NCBI GenBank assembly: GCA_030613055.1
Contig: JAUWMR010000004.1
Span: 1 to 64,000, forward strand
From: Desulfobacteraceae bacterium
Lineage (GTDB): Bacteria > Desulfobacterota > DSM-4660 > Desulfatiglandales > Desulfatiglandaceae
DNA: 64,000 bases
Direction: 5' to 3'
The position numbers and the translations under genes were made by a program. This document shows positions 35,400 through 43,873 of the stretch, piece after piece (position 1 is the stretch's first letter; every line of letters begins with the position of its first letter). The notes beneath the pieces are model-generated. The model was not told where the DNA came from, did no database searches, and worked only from the letters and a program-made list of their open reading frames with translations.

Positions 35400-36377
35400 T
35401 CAGTATTTTCTGTCGACAATATACTGGTTCAGTTCCAAAAGGCTTTCCTTGGTGGGGGAATCAGGAAACGGGTCTAAGCAGTTTGCAGCCCTGTCCACGT
35501 ATGACTGCGCCTCATCCCTTATCTGATCAAGTGCGCCGTTGCCCCTCACAAATTCTATCAGGCTCAGGTAATCCTCTTCTGCGGCCCGGCGGTTCTTGAA
35601 TAGGTTCTCAAGTCTCGTCTTTTCAGATACCTCAAGTCTTTCTGTTGTATATATCAGGGGCAGGGTGATTTTACCCTCTCTTAGATCCTTGCCAACAGGC
35701 TTTCCGAACACCTCTTCCGAAGACGTATAATCCAATAAATCGTCCATAAGCTGAAAACCGATTCCCATATTCAGCCCGAACTTCGAGAGAGCCGCTTCCA
35801 GATTCGCTTCAGCTCCAGATATGATGGCCCCACTGGCACAGGCAGCAGACATTAGCGCGGCCGTCTTAGCAGTGATGATCTCCATATACTTTTCCTTGCT
35901 GGTATTCCAGTCATTGGCATGGCTCAACTCCATAATTTGACCTTCCGTCATTATCATGCCGGTGTCCGCCATCCTTTCCAGAAACCGCAGGTTTTTGGAA
36001 CCCAAGGCAATTGAAAAAGACCTTGAACACAAAAAATCTCCTTCCAGGATTGCCGCATGATTACCCCACAGGTGATTAGCCGAAGATTTGTTCCGCCTGA
36101 TCTCAGAGTTGTCCAAAACATCGTCGTGCAGCAAAGAAGCAGTATGGACATATTCGAAAACAGTTGAAAGACGGTATAAGTCTTCCCCCTGATAATTACA
36201 TAGTTGGGAGGATAAGACAAAGCAGAGAGGCCTGAGCCTTTTACTCTGCCCAAAAAGCGCATGATTACCGATATCTTTGATAAGAGCTACCCGGGAATTG
36301 AGAACACGGTACAACTCCTCATCTATTTTCTCAAAATGCACCCGGTGTTTCTTTAACAAATCGTTGTTTCTATCCAT
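35400..36377 (-). CDS. Long-chain polyprenyl diphosphate synthase (IspB-like)
   Basis: This enzyme extends allylic diphosphates with isopentenyl units. The 325-residue protein has both Asp-rich motifs, HDDVLDNSE near residue 80 and QLMDDLLDYTS near residue 210, with GKPVGKDLREGKITLPL after them. The bulk suits a long-chain product such as the octaprenyl or nonaprenyl tail of menaquinone. Its place upstream of hpnA on the same strand suggests a link to the isoprenoid supply of the hopanoid pathway, but chain length cannot be read reliably from sequence. Confidence 0.88.
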   Translation of the reverse strand: MDRNNDLLKKHRVHFEKIDEELYRVLNSRVALIKDIGNHALFGQSKRLRPLCFVLSSQLCNYQGEDLYRLSTVFEYVHTASLLHDDVLDNSEIRRNKSSANHLWGNHAAILEGDFLCSRSFSIALGSKNLRFLERMADTGMIMTEGQIMELSHANDWNTSKEKYMEIITAKTAALMSAACASGAIISGAEANLEAALSKFGLNMGIGFQLMDDLLDYTSSEEVFGKPVGKDLREGKITLPLIYTTERLEVSEKTRLENLFKNRRAAEEDYLSLIEFVRGNGALDQIRDEAQSYVDRAANCLDPFPDSPTKESLLELNQYIVDRKY

Positions 36378-36615
36378 GGTAACGCCTAAACTCTCTCGTC
36401 AGCGGTCATATATGGGTTATCCACAGGGAAGCAGTACAGTCTATGAGGGATGGAACATATTTACCCCGCGACACTCTAAAAAACCCTCAAGGATCATAGT
36501 TTACGTCTAAAAATATTACAACTCATTTAATTCAGATTTTTCCTGGTTTCAGCCGGCTTTGTATCAGCTCACCGCAGAGACGCGGAGTACGCAGACCCAA
36601 ATCCGAATTCCGAAT

Positions 36616-37962
36616 TCACCTGATCTCCCCAATAAGATCATAAGCGTGGGCTTTCGTTATCAGCACCGGCATAATCTCACCGGCCAGGCCCTCCCCTTTA
36701 GTTATCAAAACCTGTCCATCCACATCAGGTGCCATGGTTGCAGTCCTTCCCTTCAACAACAAATCTGTCTCAGGGCTTGCACCTTCAACCAGGACCGGAA
36801 CCGTATGCCCTTCCAGGCGTTGATTTAGCTTTTTGGAAATATCCCTCTGGAGAGTCATAAGCCTGTCCTGCCTTCGCCTGGCCGCTTCACCCGTCACCGT
36901 TGATTTCAGGCGGGCCGCATACGCACCTTCTTCGCGGCTAAAAATAAACGTCCCCAGGTGATCAAACTCAACCGTCTTCACAAAATCGTAGAGATCATTG
37001 AAAACATCTTCTGTTTCCCCGGGGAACCCGATCATTAAAGTTGTTCTGAGGCTTATCCTGCGTCTTCGCGACCTTATCCGCTCAATCAGCTCCCACGGGG
37101 TCTCACTGCCGGTGTTTCTTCCCATGGCCTTTAAAAGCCTTTCATTTATGTGCTGAAAAGGCAGGTCGAGATAGGGACAGATCACTTCCTCCGATTCTAT
37201 TAATTCCAGCAACCGGTCGGATATTCTGCCCGGATGACAATACAAAAGCCGGATCCATCTGATTCCCTTTATTCTAATCAGCCTTTCTAACAGATCTTCA
37301 AGACAGACATCTTCCTCAAGATCGTTTCCGTACACGGTGGTATCCTGGGCAATCAGGTTGATCTCTTTTACGCCACGCTCCGCCATTGCCTCTGCTTCTA
37401 AAAGCAAAGACTCCAGGCTCCGGCTTCGAAAAGGTCCTCTCAATTTGGGGATGATACAGAAAGAACACCTGTGTGAGCATCCTTCAGCAATCTTGAGATA
37501 GGTGCTTTGAAAAGGTGTCAGTTGAATCTTAGGAACGGTATGATCTTCTAAAAAAACAGGTCTGGTGATATAGAACGGGACATGAGGTGCATCAAAACCT
37601 TCCTCGAAAATATCAACAATTCTAAAAAGCTCTCCCGTGCCCAGCCAGCCGTCCACGTCAGGAATCTCTCTTTGTAATTTGTACCCGTATCGCTGGACAA
37701 AACAGCCTGCCACCACAACCCTTTTCAACTTGCCCTGCATCTTGAGGTCAACGACTTCAAGAATTGTTTCAATGGTCTCCTCTACGGCAGACCGGATAAA
37801 ACCACATGTATTGATGATGACGATCCCCGCCTCATCAAGATTCCGCGCAAAATCAAAACCCTTTGACTTCAGCAGGCCGAGAATATGTTCACTGTCAACA
37901 AGGTTCTTGGCACAGCCAAGGCTTATCATAAATACACGATCTTTTTTTGAATTCGCGTTCAA
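36616..37962 (-). CDS. rimO: RimO, ribosomal protein S12 methylthiotransferase
   Basis: RimO adds a methylthio group to Asp88 of ribosomal protein S12 using two [4Fe-4S] clusters. The 448-residue protein has the N-terminal domain with SLGCAKNLVDSE and NTCGFI, the radical SAM motif CSHRCSFC near residue 160 followed by IPKLRGPFRSR, and a C-terminal TRAM-like domain. The SLGCAKN opening separates RimO from MiaB. It lies directly after the lipoprotein gene with no gap. Confidence 0.95.
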   Translation of the reverse strand: MNANSKKDRVFMISLGCAKNLVDSEHILGLLKSKGFDFARNLDEAGIVIINTCGFIRSAVEETIETILEVVDLKMQGKLKRVVVAGCFVQRYGYKLQREIPDVDGWLGTGELFRIVDIFEEGFDAPHVPFYITRPVFLEDHTVPKIQLTPFQSTYLKIAEGCSHRCSFCIIPKLRGPFRSRSLESLLLEAEAMAERGVKEINLIAQDTTVYGNDLEEDVCLEDLLERLIRIKGIRWIRLLYCHPGRISDRLLELIESEEVICPYLDLPFQHINERLLKAMGRNTGSETPWELIERIRSRRRRISLRTTLMIGFPGETEDVFNDLYDFVKTVEFDHLGTFIFSREEGAYAARLKSTVTGEAARRRQDRLMTLQRDISKKLNQRLEGHTVPVLVEGASPETDLLLKGRTATMAPDVDGQVLITKGEGLAGEIMPVLITKAHAYDLIGEIR

Positions 37963-38580
37963 CTATAAGCCGGCCTGTTGAAAGAGCTCATGCAGGTCCA
38001 GTTTATTGACCGCATCCGTGAAAATTTCTCCTAATACGGTTTCAGCAGGACCCGTTCCCATCAAGCCGTAGCGCTCACCCGCCCCGTTAATGCCCTGACT
38101 CGAAAGGACTTTTCCCTCTTTCAACAATCTGGCCTCATAACTCATTCTAACGACCCATTTCTGACCTGACCGGTCAAGCAAAAACTCGTTAAGGACAATC
38201 ACCAACTGGGGTTCATCACGGAGTTCTTTAAAGAAAACATCCAGTCCCGCGTTTTTAAGTCTTCTATTAAATGCCTCTTTCATCATGGGACCAAGCTGGT
38301 AAATTCCAACTTTGAATTCCGGTTCACTATAACGTGTAACGCTAAAAGACAGATTTCCTGAAAAATCACGGATCTCTTTCTGCGCCCCCTGACCTAAGAT
38401 TTTTTTTATGTCCCGCCTGTCCTCAATTTTCAAGGTCACCTTTTTGCCTTTTAACAGGTCAGATGGGGGTGGAAGCAGGTAACTTACATTTAATTCTGAA
38501 ATCGAAACACAGGAAATAATGAATGCGGAAATAAACAAGATTTTCAACCATATCCCGAATACTTGATTTCTCTCTCTCAT
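37963..38580 (-). CDS. Predicted lipoprotein (YajG-like)
   Basis: The 205-residue product begins with a signal sequence ending in a lipobox (SAFIISC, Cys24), so it is probably an outer-membrane or periplasmic lipoprotein. The rest contains a DxRD segment and resembles small YajG-type lipoproteins in layout; the match is loose. It abuts rimO. Upstream lies a strong inverted repeat. No specific function can be assigned. Confidence 0.65.
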   Translation of the reverse strand: MRERNQVFGIWLKILFISAFIISCVSISELNVSYLLPPPSDLLKGKKVTLKIEDRRDIKKILGQGAQKEIRDFSGNLSFSVTRYSEPEFKVGIYQLGPMMKEAFNRRLKNAGLDVFFKELRDEPQLVIVLNEFLLDRSGQKWVVRMSYEARLLKEGKVLSSQGINGAGERYGLMGTGPAETVLGEIFTDAVNKLDLHELFQQAGL

Positions 38581-38647
38581 TGCCCTATCCTCCTATGATT
38601 GAAAATTTTCGATTGAGTATTGTCTATTGTAACTACACAGGTATTTA

Positions 38648-38690
38648 TTAGACAGGATAACCCCGCGTTCCGCGGGGTTATCCTGTCTAA
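38648..38690. repeat. Perfect 20-bp inverted repeat (hairpin)
   Basis: TTAGACAGGATAACCCCGCG pairs perfectly with its complement across a 3-base loop (TTC). It has no T-run on either side in the terminator sense and lies in a divergent promoter region. It may be a mobile-repeat end or a transcript stabiliser. Confidence 0.75.
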
Positions 38691-38770
38691 AAAAAGAGAT
38701 ACATGAATAGTAACTATCTATATTAAAAGAGCATTTGAAACCTGAATTCTAACGTTGTATTCCCGTGCCG

Positions 38771-38860
38771 ATCGACAATCGACAATAATTAATCTCAATA
38801 ATCAATCGTCAATCGTCAATCGTCAATCGACTATAATCAATCGTCAATCGTCAATCATAG
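38771..38860. repeat. Tandem AATCGTC heptamer tract
   Basis: About 90 bases contain runs of AATCGTC/CAATCGT heptamers (for example 38803-38826 and 38838-38855) with interspersed ATCGACAATCGAC. It looks like a microsatellite upstream of the radical SAM gene at 38885. Copy number could vary between strains. Confidence 0.75.
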
Positions 38861-38884
38861 ATAACCCTATCCCATCAGGCCTGT

Positions 38885-39898
38885 ATGTCAAGCAAAACGA
38901 GAAAATTAGATAATCCAAAGCTGAAAGTGTCTTTGTCCCATGAAGACAACGAGCTTTTCAGGGCGGCCTGGGAAACGGCCAGGACGAACCACGGTCATTC
39001 TTTTACCTTTTATCTGCCCGGAATGATCAGATACGGCCAAAAACGAGGACATTACCCTGCCGTTTCAATTACCGGAAACCGGTGCGACCTCCAGTGCGAG
39101 CATTGTAAAGGCAGGCTCCTGGAACCCATGCTGAAGGCAGAAGACCCTGCTCGCCTGAAGGAGATGTGCCTTCGGTTTGCAAAAAACGGTGCCCACGGCA
39201 TCCTTTTGACCGGCGGCTCTGATCGGAAAGGAAGACTTCCCTGGAAACAATATGGAAAGGCAATTAAGAAAATTAAGGAGGAGACAGGGCTTTTTATCTC
39301 CGCGCACACCGGTTTTATTGATCCTGGCGCGGCCACCCTATTGAAACAGGCAGGCGTGACCCAGGCCCTCATAGATGTTATGGGCGATGAAGAAACCGCG
39401 ACCCGGGTCTATCATCTAAACAGTCTGGAACAGGTCATTGATTCACTTGAGCATATCAAAAAAAGCGGTCTTGAACTCATTCCTCACATCGTCGCCGGAC
39501 TACACTATGGGAATATAAAGGCTGAATATGAAGCCCTGGAAATTATCCAGCGTTATAATCCGAAGGCCCTGGTAATAGTCGTTCTCACGCCACTTGCAGG
39601 AACTCCCATGGCTAATGTTTCGCCGCCGTCTCCAGTTGCAATCGGGCGTTTGATCGCAAGGGCCAGGTTGATGATGCCGGAAGTGCCAATTTCCCTGGGC
39701 TGTGAAAGACCAAGAAACAGGGATGGATGGATGATGGAAAAACTTGCAATTCGGGCCGGGGCAACCCGCATGGCAGTCTGGTCGGACGTGGCCATTCAGA
39801 CGGCCAAAAGCCTCGGCCTTAAATTCCGTTTTCAGGCAACATGCTGTTCTCTTGATTATCGTCCGGATTTCATTCTTAGACCTCACCATAATCCCTGA
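38885..39898 (+). CDS. Radical SAM protein (COG1856-like, possibly LipS2-type)
   Basis: The 337-residue protein has the cluster motif in SITGNRCDLQCEHCKGRLL (Cys67, 71, 74), then GILLTGGSDRKGRLP and an alpha/beta barrel ending with CERPRNRDGWMMEKLAI. The SITG-C-H-C-G pattern matches a family of small radical SAM proteins, some of which are reported as LipS lipoyl synthases. This assignment is tentative: its usual partner LipS1 is not seen nearby. No clear ribosome binding site is visible, and the heptamer tract lies just upstream. Confidence 0.75.
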   Translation: MSSKTRKLDNPKLKVSLSHEDNELFRAAWETARTNHGHSFTFYLPGMIRYGQKRGHYPAVSITGNRCDLQCEHCKGRLLEPMLKAEDPARLKEMCLRFAKNGAHGILLTGGSDRKGRLPWKQYGKAIKKIKEETGLFISAHTGFIDPGAATLLKQAGVTQALIDVMGDEETATRVYHLNSLEQVIDSLEHIKKSGLELIPHIVAGLHYGNIKAEYEALEIIQRYNPKALVIVVLTPLAGTPMANVSPPSPVAIGRLIARARLMMPEVPISLGCERPRNRDGWMMEKLAIRAGATRMAVWSDVAIQTAKSLGLKFRFQATCCSLDYRPDFILRPHHNP

Positions 39899-40051
39899 AA
39901 AATGCCGGCCGTTATGCCTTGCAGAGTTGATGACCTCCTGAAGAGTCACGGAACAAACAGTAAAGCAAAAAGCCAGAATGAAAGGCACACAATCATGAAG
40001 AATGTGGTCCCGCCTATGTGCCTGATCGTATGATGAAAAATGAAATCCCAC

Positions 40052-40085
40052 AAAAAAAGCCTCCCTACCCAATGGGCAGGGAGGC
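40052..40085 (-). terminator. Terminator after the molybdopterin oxidoreductase gene
   Basis: On the minus strand, GCCTCCCTGCCC and GGGTAGGGAGGC form a stem with a small loop, followed by TTTTTTTG. It sits about 20 bases after the stop at 40107. Confidence 0.85.
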
Positions 40086-40106
40086 TTTGCTAAAATAATC
40101 TACCTA

Positions 40107-42899
40107 CTAAATCTTTTCAACCCTTGTCTTAATATACTTGAACAACGGTGTTCCACCAACATTCTCGGTGCAATTGGGTTTCATAATCCCCGGCGGATTT
40201 ACACCTCCGAACTGGGGAAATTTTGGATCGCCTTCCAGACCACGAATGTGTCCAAAACCCCCTCCCGAGCCAAGGACCCCCCGCATGATACCCCATGTGG
40301 GCTTGGCCTTTATCTCCACCTCCCCCCAGGGAGACTTGAGTCGCACCCTGTCACCCTCGCCTATTCCCAGTTCCTGGGCGTCCAGCATATTGATCCACAA
40401 TGGATTGCTGCCGTGGATCTTCATAAGCTGGATATTACTAAAGGTGGAGGAGTGCTCATGCTCAAAAATTCGAAAATTCCCGAAGATAAAAGGGTACGCA
40501 TCGTCAGGTGCCAGTTCAGGATCAGGCTCCTTGTAATCGGGAAGCGGGTCAATCCCTTTTTCCTCTGCCACGGTATTCAAGAAATTGTACTTCCCCGTAG
40601 TGGTCTTACCTGAGGACCCATAACCATCCGGTGTATTAAAAGAGCCCCACTTCTTGTACTTGTAATACTCAGATTCGTCGGTGATAATGAATCCTTTTTC
40701 CCTGAGTTCGTCGTAAGACCAGGGAGTGCCGGCCAACTGATTACGTTCCGCTTCCTCAATGTTATCCCAGGGGAAGTGTTTGCCAAGACCGAGCTTGCTG
40801 GCCAGTTCCTTTGTTATCAACCACATGGGCTTTGAGTCATACATCGGCTTTACCACCTCGGCATAATAGGCGATGAATGCCTCATAAAGCCAGTCATTCT
40901 TTACCTGGCTCTGCTCCAGCCAGGTGGCATCAGGCAGTATCACGTCGCAAAGTACTGCCGTGTTGCACATAAATGCATCAATAGTGGCCTTGAAGTCCAT
41001 CATTTCAATGGCCTTGATTATGGCCTCCTGGTTTCCCCAGGAGAGCACCGGGTCACCAAAATAATTGATCATCCCTTTAAGCTTTCCGGCCTCAACGTCC
41101 TCTAAAAGGTATGCAGGGGCCCAGCCGGACCAGATACCGAACTTATTCAGCTTGGGAGCATCGCCTGCAGCAGGCTTTTCCTGACCTTCACCCCAGACCG
41201 GTTTCAGTTTGCGCTTAAAAGGCAGGGCCGGCCCGCCCGGAGCGTCGAAGGTTCCACAAAGGCCGTTGAGTGCCTGGATAGCCGCAGTACCGTACATCCC
41301 GTTTGGGACCTGTGCCAGGCCGGTCCATGAGAGACAACCCTTGTTCCTGGCCATGGCGAATTCCCTTGCTACGCGCTCGATGGTCTCGGGTGGCACACCG
41401 CTTATCTTGCCTGCCCACTCCGGAGTACGGGCAACACCGTCCTCGTCACCCATAACCCTTTTCTTAAGTTCATCGAACCCATGCGTCCAGTTGGCAACGA
41501 ACTCCTTGTCATAAAGATCTTCATTAATGATTACATAGGCCATACCCAAAGCAACGGCAGCATCTGTATTAGGTTTAATCGGAATCCATTCGGTGCCCGC
41601 CTTTGCAGTTTCGGAGAGGCGTGGGTCAAAGACCACTAATTTGGCACCACGTTTTAGGGCTGCGCGAAGTTGGGCTGTCTTGCGCTGGCTGTAGGAACTG
41701 GCCAGCTCATTCATCCCGAAATGGAGGATATAATCAGACTCCTGGTAGTTTATCCAGGGTCTTTTGTCATTCAGATTTTTCTCATTGGCCATGCGGTTTG
41801 CATTGTCGCACATGGGCCGGTGGGTGGTCTTAGGACAGCCTAAGTGATCAAACAGGGCCTCGTGGATCGAATTGGCCCAGTCATTACCCCTCATGTAGCC
41901 GAGTTTTGCATGCTCTATTGTATTAATTGCTTCGACCACCTTATCCAGGGCCTCATCCCACGTGGCCTTGCGGAAACGTCCATTCTCCTTAATAAGAGGG
42001 GCCTTCAGCCTGTACGCAGAATATACATGCTTGGCCGCTGCCGCGCCTTTAGGACAAAGCCTTCCGCCGCTTTTGGGATCTCCCTGTAGACCACTGGTGC
42101 CCATGAGTATTCCGTCCTTTACCTTGGCCGTCATACCGCAAAGCGCCCCGCAGGCATAGCAGTGGCTTGGAACCTTTTTTTCCTGTTCCGGATCCACCGC
42201 ACCTTCGACCAGTGTGAAGTAAGCAGGATCAAGATTAAGTGCTTCACAGGCCGGCACCATCCTTCTCGTGACCTCTTCGCCCCTTGTAAAGCCCTCAAGT
42301 CTCATGTTTTCACACATCATGGCTCCCCGGGTAAAATGGGCCAGCCCCTGATAGAAGTCGGTCTTTGTACACCCTGCAAGCTGGTCGCAAAACGAAGACA
42401 CCCACTTCGTATATTTGTTTTTGAAAAAATCCCTGTATAGGTCTTCATTCCCATTTTCAAGGAGGTTACGGAGGAGTTCCATCTGTACTGCGATGTGTTC
42501 CTCCAGATCCTTGTAATCGGGATTCTTACGCACACCGGCCTTGCGAAAATACTCCCTCAGCTCAAAAACCGGTTCCTGCATAACCACCGGTTCCCCGGAC
42601 ACATGGCAGGACTCATACGGGAACACAGGATTGGCACCGGCGTTCAGGAAGATATCAGCGTAATCGTAGCTGAGTTCTTTCTGAAGCTTTTCAGCATCAT
42701 TGCCTTTAAGACACCTCGTCATCACCTCTGCACCATTTATCAGATCGATAAACCCGCAACCTGTTACGGATTCGTTGAATCCATCTAAAAAATCATCCTT
42801 TTGCATAGACCTGATGAGTTCCAAAGATATCTCATCCCGAAAAAGCGTGGAAAGAAGCTGGTATCTCTTTGCCCTTGAATTCATATACTCTACATCCAT
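40107..42899 (-). CDS. Molybdopterin oxidoreductase with a fused N-terminal TorD-like chaperone domain
   Basis: The 930-residue protein joins two normally separate parts. Residues 1-215 look like a TorD/DmsD maturation chaperone, with VFPYESCHVSGEP and an all-helical pattern. From about 245 on it is a bis-MGD oxidoreductase. A [4Fe-4S] site (Cys247, 250, 254, 282 in CYACGALC and GGRLCPKG), a probable Mo-ligand Cys364 in RPMCDNANRM, and the C-terminal dinucleotide-binding domain are visible. There is no Tat signal, so it is probably cytoplasmic. No electron-transfer or membrane subunit adjoins. Substrate unknown. Confidence 0.85.
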   Translation of the reverse strand: MDVEYMNSRAKRYQLLSTLFRDEISLELIRSMQKDDFLDGFNESVTGCGFIDLINGAEVMTRCLKGNDAEKLQKELSYDYADIFLNAGANPVFPYESCHVSGEPVVMQEPVFELREYFRKAGVRKNPDYKDLEEHIAVQMELLRNLLENGNEDLYRDFFKNKYTKWVSSFCDQLAGCTKTDFYQGLAHFTRGAMMCENMRLEGFTRGEEVTRRMVPACEALNLDPAYFTLVEGAVDPEQEKKVPSHCYACGALCGMTAKVKDGILMGTSGLQGDPKSGGRLCPKGAAAAKHVYSAYRLKAPLIKENGRFRKATWDEALDKVVEAINTIEHAKLGYMRGNDWANSIHEALFDHLGCPKTTHRPMCDNANRMANEKNLNDKRPWINYQESDYILHFGMNELASSYSQRKTAQLRAALKRGAKLVVFDPRLSETAKAGTEWIPIKPNTDAAVALGMAYVIINEDLYDKEFVANWTHGFDELKKRVMGDEDGVARTPEWAGKISGVPPETIERVAREFAMARNKGCLSWTGLAQVPNGMYGTAAIQALNGLCGTFDAPGGPALPFKRKLKPVWGEGQEKPAAGDAPKLNKFGIWSGWAPAYLLEDVEAGKLKGMINYFGDPVLSWGNQEAIIKAIEMMDFKATIDAFMCNTAVLCDVILPDATWLEQSQVKNDWLYEAFIAYYAEVVKPMYDSKPMWLITKELASKLGLGKHFPWDNIEEAERNQLAGTPWSYDELREKGFIITDESEYYKYKKWGSFNTPDGYGSSGKTTTGKYNFLNTVAEEKGIDPLPDYKEPDPELAPDDAYPFIFGNFRIFEHEHSSTFSNIQLMKIHGSNPLWINMLDAQELGIGEGDRVRLKSPWGEVEIKAKPTWGIMRGVLGSGGGFGHIRGLEGDPKFPQFGGVNPPGIMKPNCTENVGGTPLFKYIKTRVEKI

Positions 42900-43042
42900 A
42901 AAATCTCCTCCTTAATCTTCATTAGTTAAAGTCAAATATCCCCCCTATCGTCAACACCGCGGTAAACAGCGGAGTATCAAAACCCATACTTCAAAATAAG
43001 GAGCGAAACAATCTGCGGGAAATTAAACCCAAAAAAAACCGA

Positions 43043-43250
43043 TTAAATACCTATGGCAGGGTTATCGATTATCTCTTTAAAAACGTTTAGCGAACGCACT
43101 CCCTGTTGCGACTCTACTGAGGACTTCGGTTGCCTTAGACCCTGAGGCTCAGACCCGAAAAGAGCCTCAGCCGAACTCCTCGCCGAAATCTTGGTGAAGG
43201 GAGATTCAATTATGCTGTAAGATCGAAGTATATATGACATAAAAAAAATC
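43043..43250. other. Structured-looking non-coding stretch upstream of the molybdoenzyme gene
   Basis: This GC-richer block, containing GAGGCTCAGACCCGAAAAGAGCCTC (a hairpin pairing GAGGCT with AGCCTC), has a 65-codon minus frame with no binding site. It looks more like a dispersed element than a gene. The following 43265-43400 contains a short open stretch with protein-like composition but no start; it may be a gene remnant. Confidence 0.35.
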
Positions 43251-43413
43251 CAATATCAAGCAAAAGTTAGACAAGCGGGCCGGGACCTTGAATGAGAGGG
43301 CCGTTGTCTGGACGCAAACAAGGACTACAAGACAACCTTGGAAGAGCTCATCATTAAGTATGAGGAAAATTTCGAGAATCAGGTATTGATGATTCCAGAA
43401 ATTATTATTTTAC

Positions 43414-43490
43414 TGGTCGGGACGCGGGGATTTGAACCCCGGACCCCCTGAACCCCATTCAGGTGCGCTTCCAGACTGCGCCACGTCCCG
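43414..43490 (-). tRNA. tRNA-Pro (anticodon GGG)
   Basis: The reverse complement shows an acceptor stem CGGGACG/CGTCCCG, an anticodon stem CCTGA/TCAGG with loop ATGGGGT giving anticodon GGG, a T-loop GTTCAAATC and an encoded CCA. It stands alone. Confidence 0.95.
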
Positions 43491-43594
43491 AAATTAAAGT
43501 CTTAGATTTAATAATACTTATTAACCTTGTCAAGGTGAAAATAGCTGGAATCAAAAGCGCTTGATTAATTAATGGAGTAAAGAATCCACGCACA

Positions 43595-43785
43595 GAGGAC
43601 GTGGCCTTGATTTACCCCTGGAAGGGGTTAAAACGCTATGAAGAAAAAAGTGCCTAATCCCGCCTTGGCGGGATTAAAGGCAGAGCCGATTGGCTCTGAC
43701 TCCCGCAATACGGGATCTTCGACATGCCCATCGAAGATCCCGTATTGCGGGGAAGGACATGGTTTTAAAACCGAAATAAAAGTTT
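43595..43785. repeat. Dispersed intergenic repeat, family B, copy 3 (shortened)
   Basis: It matches copies 1 and 2 over the first 80 bases (from CCTTGATTTACCCCTGG to GGCGGGATTAAAG) and at the end (AAGGACATGGTTTTAAAA). The central TTTAGGCA tract is missing. A 20-bp palindrome around ATCCCGTATTGCGGG replaces it. Confidence 0.75.
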
Positions 43786-43873
43786 TTTATAACTCAAACC
43801 GTGTTGTTTATGCAACGTTGGGATTTAGTTATTTGAGGGCTGCATCTCGTTTTTACCGGGGAAACAATATTCT

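Noticed and set aside
38771-38860. Possible CRISPR-like array
   Set aside because: The units are 7 bases in tandem without spacers, so it is a microsatellite.
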